Shown here: one piece after another, positions 48,249 to 61,018 of the stretch
Numbering within the stretch: position 1 is the stretch's first letter
Layout: each line of letters starts with the position of its first letter
Origin: Eucommia ulmoides
Taxonomy: Eukaryota; Streptophyta; Magnoliopsida; Garryales; Eucommiaceae
Assembly: GCA_016647705.1 (NCBI GenBank)
Contig: CM028330.1
Span: forward strand, 34,423,534-34,487,533
Direction of reading: 5' to 3'
Length of the DNA: 64,000 nt
The notes under the pieces: model-generated
Database searches by the model: none
What the model was told of the DNA's origin: nothing
What the model saw: the letters and a program-made list of their open reading frames with translations, nothing else
Position numbers and translations under genes: made by a program

Positions 48249-51200
48249 TGTTGGCCCAATGAGCTACTCAAAAGGAGGTGAATTGGGTAGTAATAAAAAT
48301 TAATCAAATAATAACACTTCAAAAAATCAAATAATTAATTTTATCATAAATTAATTATTATCTTTATAGAAGCAGATATATATATTCAACTAGGTGCACA
48401 CCAAATAACAAAATATAAATAAAGTAAAGAAAACAGCACACCAAAAATTTATACTGGTTCACCAAGTTATTCTTGGTTAATTCAATCTCCCGAGATCCAC
48501 AAAAAGTTACACCCACTAATCACTAAGATTCCTTTAAACAGGTAGGAACCAAACTTTTACACAATGATTCTTTTCCCAAGCTCAAAATCAACCTTTACAA
48601 CTTCCTTTTTCCAGGCTCAGGAATAACATTTTCTTTTTTCCAGGCTTAAGAATAACCTTATCTTTTTCAAGCTCAAGACTAACCTAATCCTTTCACAGGC
48701 TAAGGATCAAATCTGATTCTTTTATACCTTAGGCTAAGAATAAAATCTCAAAATCACTCCAAGTATCATTTTCCCATGTAAGGATGGAACATTTACAATT
48801 CACTCACAATTGATCCTAATCAGGAAGAAGTACATCTAACTCTTTTCAAGGGAAAAGAACAACCTAACATTTTTGTACTTAGGTAAAGATCAAACCTCAA
48901 TCTCTTTACCTAAAGAGATTGAAACCCAAATCTACCCATGATTAGACACTCTCAATAATATCTAATCCGATACACAACTCACCAATTATAATAAAATTGA
49001 TTAATTCTTCTCACTTGGAGCTTCTACCACCTCAAATCAATTTAAACTCAATTAATATCCCGATGATTACTAGTGATAGAATTAAGTGAGGAAACAAAAA
49101 TCTAATTATAAAAATAATACGAGTAGCAAAAAATTGAGTACGTAATCAGATTATCACACAAATCATTTTAAAAGATTTTTTTATGCTTTTAAATTCAGAA
49201 ACGATTTCACAAAATCAATTATTCAAGCAAGTGATAATAACAATAATAAACTCAATTAAAAATAAGTTTGGAACACTTCACCAAGAAAACATAAAAATAT
49301 GATTATAATAGATATAGGTAGCATATAAATTAGTATGTAATCAGATTTTCACCAAAAATCGTTTTAAAATATTTTTATGTGATTTAAGGTTCAGAAAATG
49401 ATTTTATCAAGATCTTATCAACCAAGCAAATATAGAAAAATAAATATGCAACAAAGACTAATAGCTTGGAAAGATCTCACTGGGATAACACCGAAGAATT
49501 ATAGATTGAAACGCTAGACAGCTCAACTCGGGGACACTAACATGATCAGTACTTTAACTCAAGAACTTCTCAACAATTGATCTTGATAAGGGTATTTTTG
49601 GGCACCTCTGAGTCAGCACTTGAGACCCAGCCACGTGTCAACTCTCGCAATGACAGGGACGTATTCCGGAATCCACAACGCCACGTTGGAGCATACACTG
49701 ACTATAGTTCCTCCCTGGAATCTTATTTACACCCAGGGAGGAGCGAGGAGCCCCGCAAGGATGTGCCGCTCTGAGCTCTACGCCGTGCCCTCAGCGATCA
49801 GTTTCAGGGACTCAGTCGCTCACCTCGACTGACTCCCATTTTCACCTTGTTTCTTCTCCAGGATTCCATGGATCTCTACGCTCCTCCACCAGCTCATCGC
49901 TACAGGCTTGTCGAAAGCCCGCAGGCTTCGCCAAATGGGCCCAAAAGCCCAAGCCCAACGACTATCTCCTAAACGCCCCAGATTATCGGCTAAACACAGG
50001 GTTTCGACTAATTAATCGTGTTTAGGCCCGACTAATCATCTCCAACGCCTATATATATCAGGGGCCATGTAAGCCCGAGGTACGCTTGAATGACTTATAT
50101 TACATGCGAGTTTATTTGTTTTCTTACTATATTATGTACCTTTTCTCTCTGAGCACTGATTACCACGCCGAAGGGGCTTCACCGGGATAAACCCCGGTCT
50201 GAGCCTTCTGCAGGTACACTCCCTGAGGAGCAGGACTCTGGATACAGCAGGTCAGTCCTTCCAGGACCCAGCACAGCTCGCTCGAGAACTTTTCAATCGA
50301 CGACTCCACCTCAGCAAGAAGACCCACCTGTCATCTGACTGGACCATACTCGAGGTGTGTACCAGTTTTATGCACCAACAGATCTCACAATTTGATCTCT
50401 CAAAATAATATCAGAATTATGACTCTTAGAAAAGCTTAGAAACTGAATAGTTCTTGATATATTGTCTCTTTTTTATGTGAAATCCTCATGTCTATATATA
50501 GGGAATTAAAATAAGCCCTCCAACGGCTAGTTTTCAAATGATAAGAATCTAAAAAGCACCTATAGACCCCATATATCATTATATTTCATTTTAGGTATAA
50601 TTTACTTAAATAAAGCTTTCAAAACATTCAATTGAGTCCCTCAAAAAAAATTTAAACTCAAATCGATAAGATAGAAAGTATTAAAAGGACCAATTTGATA
50701 AACACTTTAATTTCATGTACCAAATCTATAGGGATATTCAAATAGCGAGTATTATATTTTTAATATATTCATATCCCTGAGATCTCTCAATCAAGTAAAC
50801 AAATAACGGCTAGTTAACGGCTAGTTTTTGAATAAATTCTAAAATTCCACAAATCCTGAAACCCAACCATTGGTTGACCTACCAGAAGGCATAGGTTGAC
50901 CTCCCGATTCAGGATGTAGCCCACGCCAAAAACTCTTCACCCATAGGTCGACCTATGATCCTTTGTCTGTCAACCTGACGATTCAGAGAGTTTGACCGAT
51001 CGACCTCTCTATCGACCTAACTATTCAGATAGTTCATTTTTTTCCATAGGTCGACCTCCTAGTCGACCGAACAATTCAAAGAGTTCAGCTAATTTCCATA
51101 GGTCGACCTATCTGTTGACCGAACGATTCAGAGACTGCTTAATCCTTTCACCTTCTCATCAATTGATCGGACCTCCTATGTAGGTCGAATGATCGAGGTG

Positions 51201-51670
51201 TGCTTCTTCCTTAATTCGCTTTTTTAATTTCAATTTCTTCGACGTTTTTGCCCCTTTAACCGATTTCTTTTCTCGGTTAACTCCACTAACACTTAAATTC
51301 AATTTTAATCTAATCTTTCTTAAAATAATATTTCTTCTTCAATTTCACATAGGAGCAAATATGTGCTAATTAGGATCCTATTAAAAAAAAAAACATAATT
51401 GTAAATTCATTTTGTATCTTGTGTGATCCTAATTGGGATATATTAAGAGTAAAAAATTAACCTGATTTGCATTCTCCTAGGTTATTCAAAATCTTCGGTC
51501 TCTTAATATCCATCATCTTTCTCAGTCTCTTTAGCATCTATTTAATATTCATCTCAACTTCTTCATGATAATATCTTCAATAGAACTTATAAACTGAAAC
51601 ACTCAACAAATCCTTTAATTCTACCAAAAACATCAACATTTAATTGTCCATCAAAATCTTAGGATCAACA
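48249..51670 (-). mobile_element. Copia solo LTR inserted in copia B gag, TSD AATCT
   Basis: It runs from TGTTGGCCC to GGATCAACA and is flanked by AATCT on both sides (48244-48248 and 51671-51675). Gag codons of element B stop at the left border and continue at the right border, as comparison with element A shows. Without the nested 797 bp LTR and its target copy it is ~2.6 kb. It is the same LTR family and orientation as 277-2633. Confidence 0.93.
49584..50380 (+). mobile_element. 797 bp solo LTR, TSD GATCT, nested in the copia solo LTR
   Basis: The insert begins TGATAAGGG and ends TGCACCAACA, and is flanked by GATCT at 49579-49583 and 50381-50385. The sister LTR at 277-2633 has one GATCT at the same site (near 1411). 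It is GC-richer than its surroundings. A TATATATCAGGGGCC segment near 50051 followed by AAGCCCGAGGTACG resembles a gypsy-type core promoter and transcription start on the + strand. No other copy is in the window. Confidence 0.9.
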
Positions 51671-51675
51671 AATCT

Positions 51676-52170
51676 TGTGTACATCTCTGAAATAGATTCT
51701 ACTTCACCCATTATGAATAGTTCCAATTGACGAACTATGGCATTGATCTTGGACTGTTTCACTTGATTTGTCCCTTCGTGAGTGATTTGCAACTTGTCTG
51801 ACATTTCGTTCGCCAATCCACAATTTGAAACCCTGGTATATTCGTTAACATCAAAGGAACAAAACAGAATATTAATAACTTGAGAATTAATAGAAAGTTT
51901 ATGTTTATTAGAAGTGGTCAACTGCTCTTTCTTTTTAATTACTCTATTCTCCATAGGAAAGAATGGACTGTCCTCAATAGCTAGCCACACATCATATTTG
52001 GTGGCTTAAAGAAAAGAAATCATTTTATCCTTCTAGAATGAATAGTTATCACCTACAAATAAAGGTAGATGGTGCATAGACTGCCCCTCACCTATAGTGT
52101 CAATCGGGTGTGTCATATGATTTTTCTTAGCTAGGATTTTAAGTCAATTGAGTTAAACCAGATCTGATAT
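51676..52170 (-). pseudogene. Copia B gag N-terminal part
   Basis: The minus-strand frame 51990-51676 (PFFPMENRV, SINSQVINILFCSFDVNEY, EMYTRF) aligns with the start of gag in element A (26797-26420). It continues, beyond the solo LTR, at 48243. The expected start codon region near 52020 is degenerate. A primer-site-like word lies at 52162-52174. Confidence 0.83.
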
Positions 52171-52174
52171 CAAT

Positions 52175-54492
52175 TATTGACCTGAAAAGTAACCCAAGAA
52201 GGGGGTGAATTTGTAGTTACAAAATTTAAACAAATAAATCTTTCGACATTTAATTATCAAATAATCAGTTTTTATAAATTAATTACTATCTTCATTACGT
52301 AAGTGTTTAATTTTAAGTGCACACCCAAATACAATATAATAAAAAAAAAATGCACCACACCAAGATATATTCTTGTTCAACAAGTTAGTCTTGTCTAATC
52401 CAGTCTCCCGAGCTCTACGGAGATTCATAACTACTAAACCCAGATTCTTTTATCGATAAGAACCAAACTCTTACAATGATTATTTTCTCAAGCTCAAAAT
52501 CAACATTTTCTTGGCTTAGGAAGAACCTTATCTTTTTACCAGACTTAAGACTAACCTAATTCTATTACAGGAAGAATTAAAACCTAATCCTTTTAACAGA
52601 CTAAAGATTAACCTCACAACTCTCACAAGTATCATTTTCACAGATAAGGATTGAACCTTTATAATTCACTCAAAAAACACAATTCAGTTGCAGGGAGAAT
52701 CAAACCTAATTCTTTTCGAGGGAAAAAATAACCTAACCTTTTTGCAGGATAAAGATTAAATCCTAATTTTTTTCACAAGAAAAAGATCGAAACCTAGCTA
52801 CCCTGACTAGACACCATCCCAATTGTGTATAATCCGCTCAAACTCACAAATACAAAAACATATGAGTTTATTCCCACAAAGAGCTTCTACCACTTCAATA
52901 TAGATATACTCGATTAATGTCCTAAAATTTACCATGTGATAGATACAATGTAAGACAAATAATATCTGATTAATAAATAATGTGAGTAGGATAATTTAGA
53001 GTACGTAATCAAATAATCGAACAAAATTATTTTTAAAAAGATTTTCAGGCTTTTAAGTTTGAAAACGATCTTCTAACAATCTTATAACCAAGCAAATAAT
53101 AATAATATGAATTCAAAATAAAAAACAATAACTTGGAAATATCTTACCGGGAAAACACCGAAGATTGAAACAGAATAGCAATATAGCACAAGTCGGTGTC
53201 GCCAAATCAACAGCATTTTAGATCAAGATCTTAGAATGAATCTCTCACGAAAATCTTAGAAAAAATATATCTTTTTGAAAAGTTTTGAGCAATTTCTCTC
53301 AATCCCGCAGGTCTATATTTATAGATTAATAACAAGCTCACCAACGGCTACTTTTCAAAATATATGCCTCTAAAAGGCACTCTTAGAACCCATATAATAA
53401 TATTTTATTTCAGGGACATTTCACATTAAAATAACTTTCTAAATCTCTCAAATAAGTCCATAAAATAATTTTTAATTTTGAATCACAAAGATAGGAAGTA
53501 TTTATTTACTTAAATTAAGAGAATCATCAATTATATGGACCAAATCAATAGGGATGATTAAATACATGTACCATATCTTCAGTAGATTCAAATCCCCAAA
53601 ATCTCACTAATGGAAACATAAAAAGCAAAAAGTTTTTTACAAGGAGACCAAGTTCCTCGAAATCACAATCGAAACAGTCAGCTGACCAACTCCTAGGATT
53701 CGGTTGACCGAATGAAACAACATCGAAACTAGGCCAAATCTCACAGACCATTCGGTTAACCGAAATTCCCAATTCGGTTGATCGATCAAAACAACACCGA
53801 AACCAAGCCAAATCCAAAATCTAGTCGGTTGACATAATGTTATGGAGCCTCACCCTGCCAAAACCTTAAGCACAGTCAGTTGACTGAATTCCTCCATTCG
53901 GTTGATCGATTACTTCAGGGTGGTCCGATTCTGCTTTCCCAAACTCACTGACTCAATCAGTTAACTGATTTTTCCCAATCAGTTGACCGATTGGTTCAGG
54001 GTGGTCATTTCCTTCACCAATTTTGCTCCAAAACACACTATTTGATTCAGTTAATCGATTGTTTTTCTTGGTTGACTGAAATGACCCTAAAATTCAACTT
54101 TTTATACTTTAAACTTTATTTTCAATTAGGTCAATTATCATTTTCAATTCACATAAGAAGCACATATCAAATATTTAATTAGGATCCTAAATTCTATCAT
54201 TTTAATATCAAAACACTCATAAAGATCATTCATTTAATAGTATCGTGTCTGATCCTAATTCGGGTTGGATTAAGAGTACAAGAGTATAGAGTTGTTTTCA
54301 CTTAATTTCTTCAAGATCTTAAACACTCTTCATTTTTTCATTGCATCCATCTTTACACCCTTTATATTTTCTTCATGATGTCTTCATCTTAAACAACAGT
54401 TTGGAACTATTTTCTGAAATACTCAACAAACACATTAGTTCCACCAAAAAAACATCAACACTTAATTGTTCATCAAAACCTAGGAATAAACA
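52175..54492 (-). repeat. 5' LTR of copia B
   Basis: About 2.3 kb. Edges are decayed relative to the family: TATTGACC in place of TGTTGGCC, and GGAATAAACA in place of GGATCAACA. It contains a cluster of TTGACCGA / GGTTGACC words (53670-54080) where its relatives have GTCGACC words. The flank after 54492 is AT-rich. Confidence 0.85.
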
Positions 54493-54579
54493 AAAAGAAA
54501 TTAAAAAAAAATTAATTAGAGAAACGGAAAAAAAAATAGTTGATTGGGGATTTGAGTAGTTTAACTAATAAGTCGCTGA

Positions 54580-56940
54580 CGCACCCCAGGAACAAGACAC
54601 AACGACAATGACACACCGCCGACATAATTTTTTGTGTGTATTATGTTGATATATTCTCTCTCTTCTTCTTCTTCTTCTTTTTTAAAGCAAACCTATCCTT
54701 TTTGGAATGCTTTTGGATAAGTTCATCTTTTGAGAATATTTTTAAAATAAATTATTCAGGGGCTTTTCTAGGCGTCGATTTTGAAATAGTTCTTTGGGCC
54801 AAGTTTTATTTTAAAAATAGAGTCGCCACATAGCATTGGGTTAAATAATATGCTTGGTGACCGGGATTTTTGAAAATAAGTTTTCTTTTATGATTGCCCA
54901 ATATTTGAATCAAAGCATTTGGTCTTAACCCGAGTATTTTTTACAGTTTGGAAGTCATTTATGCTCGGGAAAGGTGTTAGGAACCCAAGACCCCGTCTGA
55001 ATACGGTGCCTAAGTTTAAATAAACCTTTTCAATTAATTTTTTTCAGCTTGATTAACATAATAATTCCTCTTATTATTATTTTTCCTGCATTTAAAACTT
55101 AAAATAAATATGAAAAAATTAAAATAAAAAATGTCCCCCTTTTTAGGCTGCCTATCGATTATGAATAGAATAGACAAGTTTGGCCCTGGGGCATTTATTT
55201 TTATTTTCTTATTTTTGTATGTTATTTTTTTAGTTTATGTTATCACAAAATTTACATGCATGCAAAGAGGAGAAAAAAAAGGGGGGAAAAACTTGAAGAA
55301 GTTCATTTTTTTTTAGTTTAGAAAAAGTAAAGAAAAAACATTTTGAAAAAATCTTTAGTAGAAAAAAAACAAGATAAATTTTTCAAAAAACAAATTATTG
55401 TGTAAGAATTTCGATTTTAAAACAAACATTTAGAAAACATTTATTACGAAAAATATTTGAAATAAAAGAAAAAAAAAATCAAGAATTCTTATTTGGTAGA
55501 AATCTTGGGAAAACATGAATTATTTTCGAAGAATATTTTTAAAGACAATGTTTTAGGAATCTCCTTCTGAAAGTAAAGGAAAAAAAATTTAAAAATATAT
55601 ATTTTTATGAAGACATTTCCGGAATATAATTTAGAATTGTTTTTTTTTTTTTTTTTTTTTTAAGGATTTCCGGTAAGATAAAGTTAAAAAATATTTTTTG
55701 AAAAAAATAATTTTTAAAGAAAACATTTTTGAGCAAGAAATTTTTTAAAAGGAAAAACAACAACCCTTCTCTTTTAATAAACAAAGTTTTTAAAGAAAAT
55801 AGCTTCTTGAAGAAAAAAAAAATAAAGATAACATTTTTTAGGAAAATGGAATGCACATGTTTTTTGCCAACATGACCTTAATTGAAAACATAATTGTTTG
55901 GGAGAATGGTCTCCCTTAACCCGCTATTTAAAGTTTCACACGAAATCAAAAAAAAAAAACTAAAATAGGGTATAAGAGACCCTCCCTTTTTCAGTCTTTA
56001 GTTAAGGTGACTTTTTTTTGTGTTTGTTTGTTTTTTGTAGTAAAGTACTAAAAAATAAAGTTTAGGAAATTTAAAGCAAAGAGAGGCACAGAACGGGAAA
56101 GTAAATGACAAAAATATAAATGCGAAAAAGTAAAGCATGGAAAGGCACAGAGCAAGAAATTTAAATGACAGAAAAGTAAAGCACGAAATGGCATAAAGCA
56201 AAAAAAAAAATAACAAGTATTTAGTGCAGAAAAGTAAATAGTGGAAGGTAAATGTGAAAAATAACTGGTTTTTAAGTGTTCAATTGGGAACGTCCTCTCA
56301 GATTTTGGTCGCTTTTACGTCATTCCTTTAAAGTGATAAACAAAATAAAGAGATAGGGGGGGTTTAGGGTTGGACTTACCTTGCTTAGGGAAGAAGTATT
56401 TTCCCTAAAAATTCTCCTCCTTTTTTTCTTTCTTCCTTCTTCTTTTTTTTTATTTTTTTTTCTTTTCTTATTTTTTTGTTTTTCTTTCTTGCTTTTCTTT
56501 TTGATCTCCTTTGAAGAGTATTTTTGAGAAAAAATTGAGGGAGTTTATGTATAATACTAGCTAACCCAAGATAAAGTTTGAGAGGTCTAGAGAGAGAATT
56601 AACTCCTCTCTTTTTGGTGGGGGAAGCATATGCCCTCCTATTTATACTAAAGGAAGTATGCGTACTCGTGAGTATGTAGACCCTCCAGATGTAGATTGAG
56701 ACTGGTTGATGGGGGGCTATTCCCCATTTCGTAAATATATTTTTTAGACCTCTTATTTTTAGTATGGTGTGGTTGACCTTCAAAAGTCACTAGGTTAAGC
56801 ATTACTATTTGTGTAAATGACTTTGCGGGGATCAAATTTGGCTATTGTAACTCCCAAGGAAACATTCAATGCTTCGTCTTATTCCGGGGGGTTGTGCTCA
56901 AAGTGAATTTGGTGTTTTGGGCACCTTTTCTTGATTAAAT
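54580..56940 (-). repeat. Unclassified dispersed repeat, copy 3
   Basis: Blocks shared with 20380-23440 are AGTCGCCACATAGCATTGGG (54831), TGCTTGGTGACCGGG (54852), TATGCTCGGGAAAGGTGTTAGG (54960, read loosely) and GAATACGGTGCC. Blocks shared with copy 1 are GGACTTACCTTGC (56372), a TATTTATACTAAAGG box (56639), and CAATGCTTCGTCTTATTCC (56865). The middle (55130-56270) is purine/A-rich with irregular AAAAGTAAAGC(A/G) repeats (56040-56240). No credible coding region. Confidence 0.6.
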
Positions 56941-56999
56941 GTGATTTTTTTTCTTTTTTTTGGTTTTATTGAAATTGAAAATTAAATAATGAAATTAAA

Positions 57000-58090
57000 A
57001 CATTCCTAGATTACAAGTTCCTTTCAAATATTTAAAAATTCATTTGACAGTAGTTAAATGAGACTCTTTTTGGGTAAGATTGAAATCTTACACACTAACA
57101 AACACTAAATATAATACTACTTGCAGTAAGAGGTAGTAAATTACTAATCATACATGGATACATCTTTTCATTCACACTTTTATTTGTGTCATCCTTATCG
57201 AGTTTTATTGCCGTTGCTAGAGAGTTTTGTATTCTTTAGGTTTTTCCAAGTTATATTTCTTAAGTAACTCTTTGGTGTACTTGAATTGATTATCAAAAAA
57301 TCCTTCTTTGGTTTGCTTAATTTGTATCCCAAGAAAGAATGTTAACTCTCCTATTATACTCATTTCAAATTCTACCTATATTATCTTGGCAAACGTTTGG
57401 CAAAGATCTTCGTTAGTATAACAAAAAATGATAAATTTGTTATATTAAAAGGGTGTCAAAATCATTTTGTTTAATAAAAAGTATGATATCAAAAGCATTG
57501 TCAATTATATATCTTCGAAGTCTCTCATACTAGGCTCGAGGAGCTTGTTTGAAACCATACAGTGTTTTACATACTTTAAAAACATGAACAGGTAAATTTT
57601 CATTTTCAAAATCAGGTGGTTGTTCCACATAAACATATTCAGTTATAAAACCATTTAAAAATGCACTTTTGACATCCATTTGAAACAATTTGAAGTTTCA
57701 AGAACACGCAAAGACCAATAACATTCTAATGGCTTCTTATTGAGCAACAGGAGTATAAGTCTCGTCATAATCTATGCATTTTTCTTGATTATTACCCTAT
57801 GCTACTAATATTTTTTTAATTCTAACTACTACTCACATTTTATTCTTTTTATTGTGATAAACCCACTTAGTGCCGATAACAGGATGAAAATCAAGTTTAG
57901 GAACTAGAGATCAAATTTTATTTCTCTCAAATTGAAGTAATTCCTCTTACATGGCAAAAATCCATGACTCATCAATTAAAAATTTCATCAATATTTTTAA
58001 GCTTAATTTGAGAAAGAAATAGAAGATTAATAATATCTCTAAGACAAGACCTTGTACTTACACTCTTTTTGAAATTTGCAATAATCTCTT
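57000..58090 (-). pseudogene. Copia C reverse transcriptase relic
   Basis: The minus strand aligns at low quality with the RT of element B: the region before 57700 corresponds to the YDETYAPVA block (57720-57780) and the region near 57000-57130 to the MIGSLLYLT block. There are many stops and indels, and no open frame over 60 codons. Confidence 0.7.
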
Positions 58091-58099
58091 TCACTGAAT

Positions 58100-59960
58100 G
58101 TCCTCGAACAGTTTTGATAGCTTGTGGAGTAGTCAATTCCTCATTCGATGGTGACTTTTCTGGGTGATCTAATGATTCTTTTCTAGATTCAATCTCCTAA
58201 TTATTTTGTTTTGTCATTATACCTACATCGTCATCTTCTATATTCTTTCTCGATACAAATGGATTAGCCTCTTCATATACCACACGCATAGACTCTTTAA
58301 CAACTAAAGATCTTCTATTATAAACTCTATATGCTTTATTATCCGACACATACCCAAAAAAAAATACCTTGATCATATTTGGCATAAATTTTTCTCAAAT
58401 TATCTTTATCATTTAAAGTAAAATATATACAACCATAAACTTTAAAATAGGATATATTTGGGGGTTTTCCATTCCAAATCTCATAAGAAGTTTTGTTAAA
58501 ATCTCTTCGGATAGAGACTCGATTAATAACATGACATACAGTACTTATCACTTCTATCCAAAAATATTTAGGAAGATTGTTCTCATCAAGTATAATCTTG
58601 GCCATTTATTGAAGCAACATGTTATTTCTTTCAACAACTCTATTTTGTTGTAGAGTTCTAAGAGCAGAAAAAATATGAGAATATCCATGCTCATCACAAT
58701 ACCTAATAATCTCATCATTCTTAAACTCTTTGCCTGTATCACTACGAATATTTATAATACATGATTGTTTCTCATTTCACACATGCTTATAGAACTTAGT
58801 AAATGTCTATGGAACATCACTTTTCTTTAATAAAAAAAAATACCTACGTAAATATTGAATAATCATCCACAATAACAAACGAATAGAACTTTTCATCCAA
58901 ACTAGCAATGGAGTTAGGGTCAAATAAGTCTAAATGAAACAATTCAAGACATTTAGGTTGTGTTTTGGGTAAGGGATTTGGGGGAGGGATTTGATTTGTT
59001 CAAAGGATTTCAAAATTCATTTTTGACAAATCCCTTATTTGGGTATTTATTAGAAGGAATTTGTGAAATCTCTTAGATCTAAAAAAATAGGGTAAAAGAA
59101 AGATTTCTAAATCCTTTTGTTTTAGGTGTCATTTACAAATCCATCCAAAGAGAGATTTCTAGCTTATTTCTTATGCCTTCCAGATCTGGCCATCGCCGCC
59201 ACTTGCCGACCACCGTTGTCCCTGACCACCATCGCCGCCACCGCCTCCACTGCCGCCCGCCGACCATTATTGTAGATGTATGCAAGATTTTAAAATCTCA
59301 TCATTTACAAATCCCTTACCCAAACGCAACCTTAGATGTAGATGTATGCAACTTTTTTTTAGGAATGATCTGGACTATTTATCTAATTGGCATGTGTCAC
59401 ATACTTTATTCTTTATATATTTAATACAGATAATCCACGTACAAGACTCTTCATAGACAAACTCAAAATTAATTTCGTGCTAGTATGCCCAAGACACCTA
59501 TGCCACAAATAACTATTCTTAGATAAGGCATTTAAACGTGATAAATTTTGTGCTGAAACATCTTCAAATAAACAAGTATAAACGTTTTCAACACGTGATG
59601 CAACAAGTAAAATGCTACTATCATTACCATTTTTAATAATACACATATTTTTATCAAAAACAACCTTATACCACCTTTCACATAATTGGCTGATGTTGAG
59701 CAGATTATGTTTAAGACCATTAACCAACAAAACATCTTGAATAATAGTAACATCATTACCATTGTTACCTATACCAATGATTTTACCATTGGCGTTGTCT
59801 CTGAAAATCACATGACCTCCGTCTTAAGGTGTTAAAGACACAATTTCTTTTATCTCTCATCATGTGCTGAGAACAGTCACTGTCTAGGAACCATTTGTCC
59901 TTGATTCATGATGCTTTCAGATTAACCTGCAAGGAGCACCTCAAACAGTTCCTAAATGGT
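58100..59960 (-). pseudogene. Copia C protease and integrase, split by a MITE
   Basis: The protease active site near 59855-59885 reads FLDSDCSQHMM; element A has DSGCSRHMT, so the Gly after Ser is replaced by Asp. 59811-59413 is open through the GAG-pre-integrase zinc region (WHRCLGHTSTKLI). The integrase core continues beyond the MITE at 58950-58740. The C-terminal part is at 58605-58339 (YFWIEVISTVCHVINR) and 58385-58197. Confidence 0.85.
58956..59331. mobile_element. 376 bp GC-cored Tourist-like MITE, TSD TTA, in copia C
   Basis: Terminal inverted repeats are GGTTGTGTTTTGGGTAAGGG on the left, and the complement of CCCTTACCCAAACGCAACC on the right. TTA is present at 58953-58955 and 59332-59334. 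Copia A is uninterrupted at the matching place (near 24720), which fixes both borders. The core at 59180-59270 is GC-rich with CCGCCAC repeats. Its termini differ from the GGTGGC(A/G)TTTGG family, so it is a second subfamily. Confidence 0.9.
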
Positions 59961-61018
59961 ACCCAATCTAAGTGTGTCCTATCTGATTAGCCGAATCAAC
60001 AACTCTCTCTTTTAAAAAAGATTGATTCAAATCTATTGTTCTTGATATCTTAATTCAAAACATGCAGGTATATATATATATATATATAATTTAAACAATG
60101 CCTACAATGGCTATATTTTCAAAGGAATTACTATAAATGACATATATAGACCCCATATATCTAAATCATATAATTTTAAAATATTTGACACCCAGAAATG
60201 CACTTTTAAAACCCTAAATGTAGTCTCAAAAAAGATTTTGATTTAAACCCCTTAAAGATAGAAAGTAGTTTTCCCAGTAAATCTCACAAAATCTGATAAT
60301 ATATTGATTAAATCATAAGATCTTCAAAATATAAAATCTATCCATGAAACCCTTTTAAATAAGATGCTCCAATGTTTAAATCCATAAAATTAGGGTAGAA
60401 GATCATAAAAAATTATCTAGTCAACATTTTGAATTTTACTCCATCAGTCGACCGGCTTACCAAGCAATCGACCATTTTAACCTTCAACGGCTCAATTTAT
60501 AGCCATTGCACACTTATCGATTGACCGTTTATAGTTGGGAAGTTGGCCGTTTTGGACTCAGAATTGATAATTCAACCCACTGGTTGATCAATCTGCCTAA
60601 AATGCCTAGAACACACATCCTGATTCATTCGGTCGACCATTCAGGTTCGAAAATCATATTTCTCAATTTTTAAAAATACTTTCTTGATCAAGTTTTTAGA
60701 GAAAACATTTGCATATATGAATTTATCTCTTATGATCACTTATTAGAATATTTCAAGTTATTTATAAGTGTCATGCGTGGTCCTAAACGGGTTGCATTAA
60801 GAGCATAAAAAGAGTTGAGGTGTTTTACCTAGAATACAAAAAATCTTTTTTGCTCAAAAAATGTTCAACATCTTCATTGTAGCCATCTTAATCTTTAAAA
60901 AGATATCATCTTGAAAAATATGTTTTTCTCATTTGCTCAATCAAAACTAAAATATGAAATTACTCACTAAAAACATTAGTTCCGTAAAACATAAAAATTA
61001 ATTTGTCCATCAAAATAT

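Larger units (their letters stand above)
40484..54492 (-). mobile_element. Ty1/copia element B, host of several nested insertions
   Basis: Read on the minus strand: 5' LTR 54492-52175, degenerate primer site (ATTGATATCAG), gag start 52170-51676, gag rest 48248-47250, protease near 47080, integrase to 43395, RT 42725-41950, RNase H from 41940, a purine tract (AAAAAGGGAGAGAT near 40854-40868), and 3' LTR 40853-40484 (truncated). Three solo LTR insertions (44171-46947, 48249-51670 and, inside that, 49584-50380) are not part of it. The retained 3' LTR piece resembles the 54125-54492 part of the 5' LTR more than it resembles the other copia LTRs here, which supports pairing them. Confidence 0.85.
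56950..61018 (-). mobile_element. Ty1/copia element C, relic
   Basis: On the minus strand: LTR remnant 61018-60000, protease and GAG-pre-integrase 59960-59413, integrase 59335-58100 (with a MITE), then very degenerate RT to about 57000. The gag is missing between LTR and protease. The LTR remnant keeps the TATATATA box (60070-60087), the GTCGACC cluster (60430-60660) and the end words up to CATCAAAATAT. It is more diverged than A and B. Confidence 0.83.

Noticed and set aside
55320..55860. Minus-strand Lys/Phe-rich hydrophobic frames (for example 55605-55856) as membrane proteins
   Set aside because: They are translations of A/T homopolymer-rich repeat with no start context and no family similarity.
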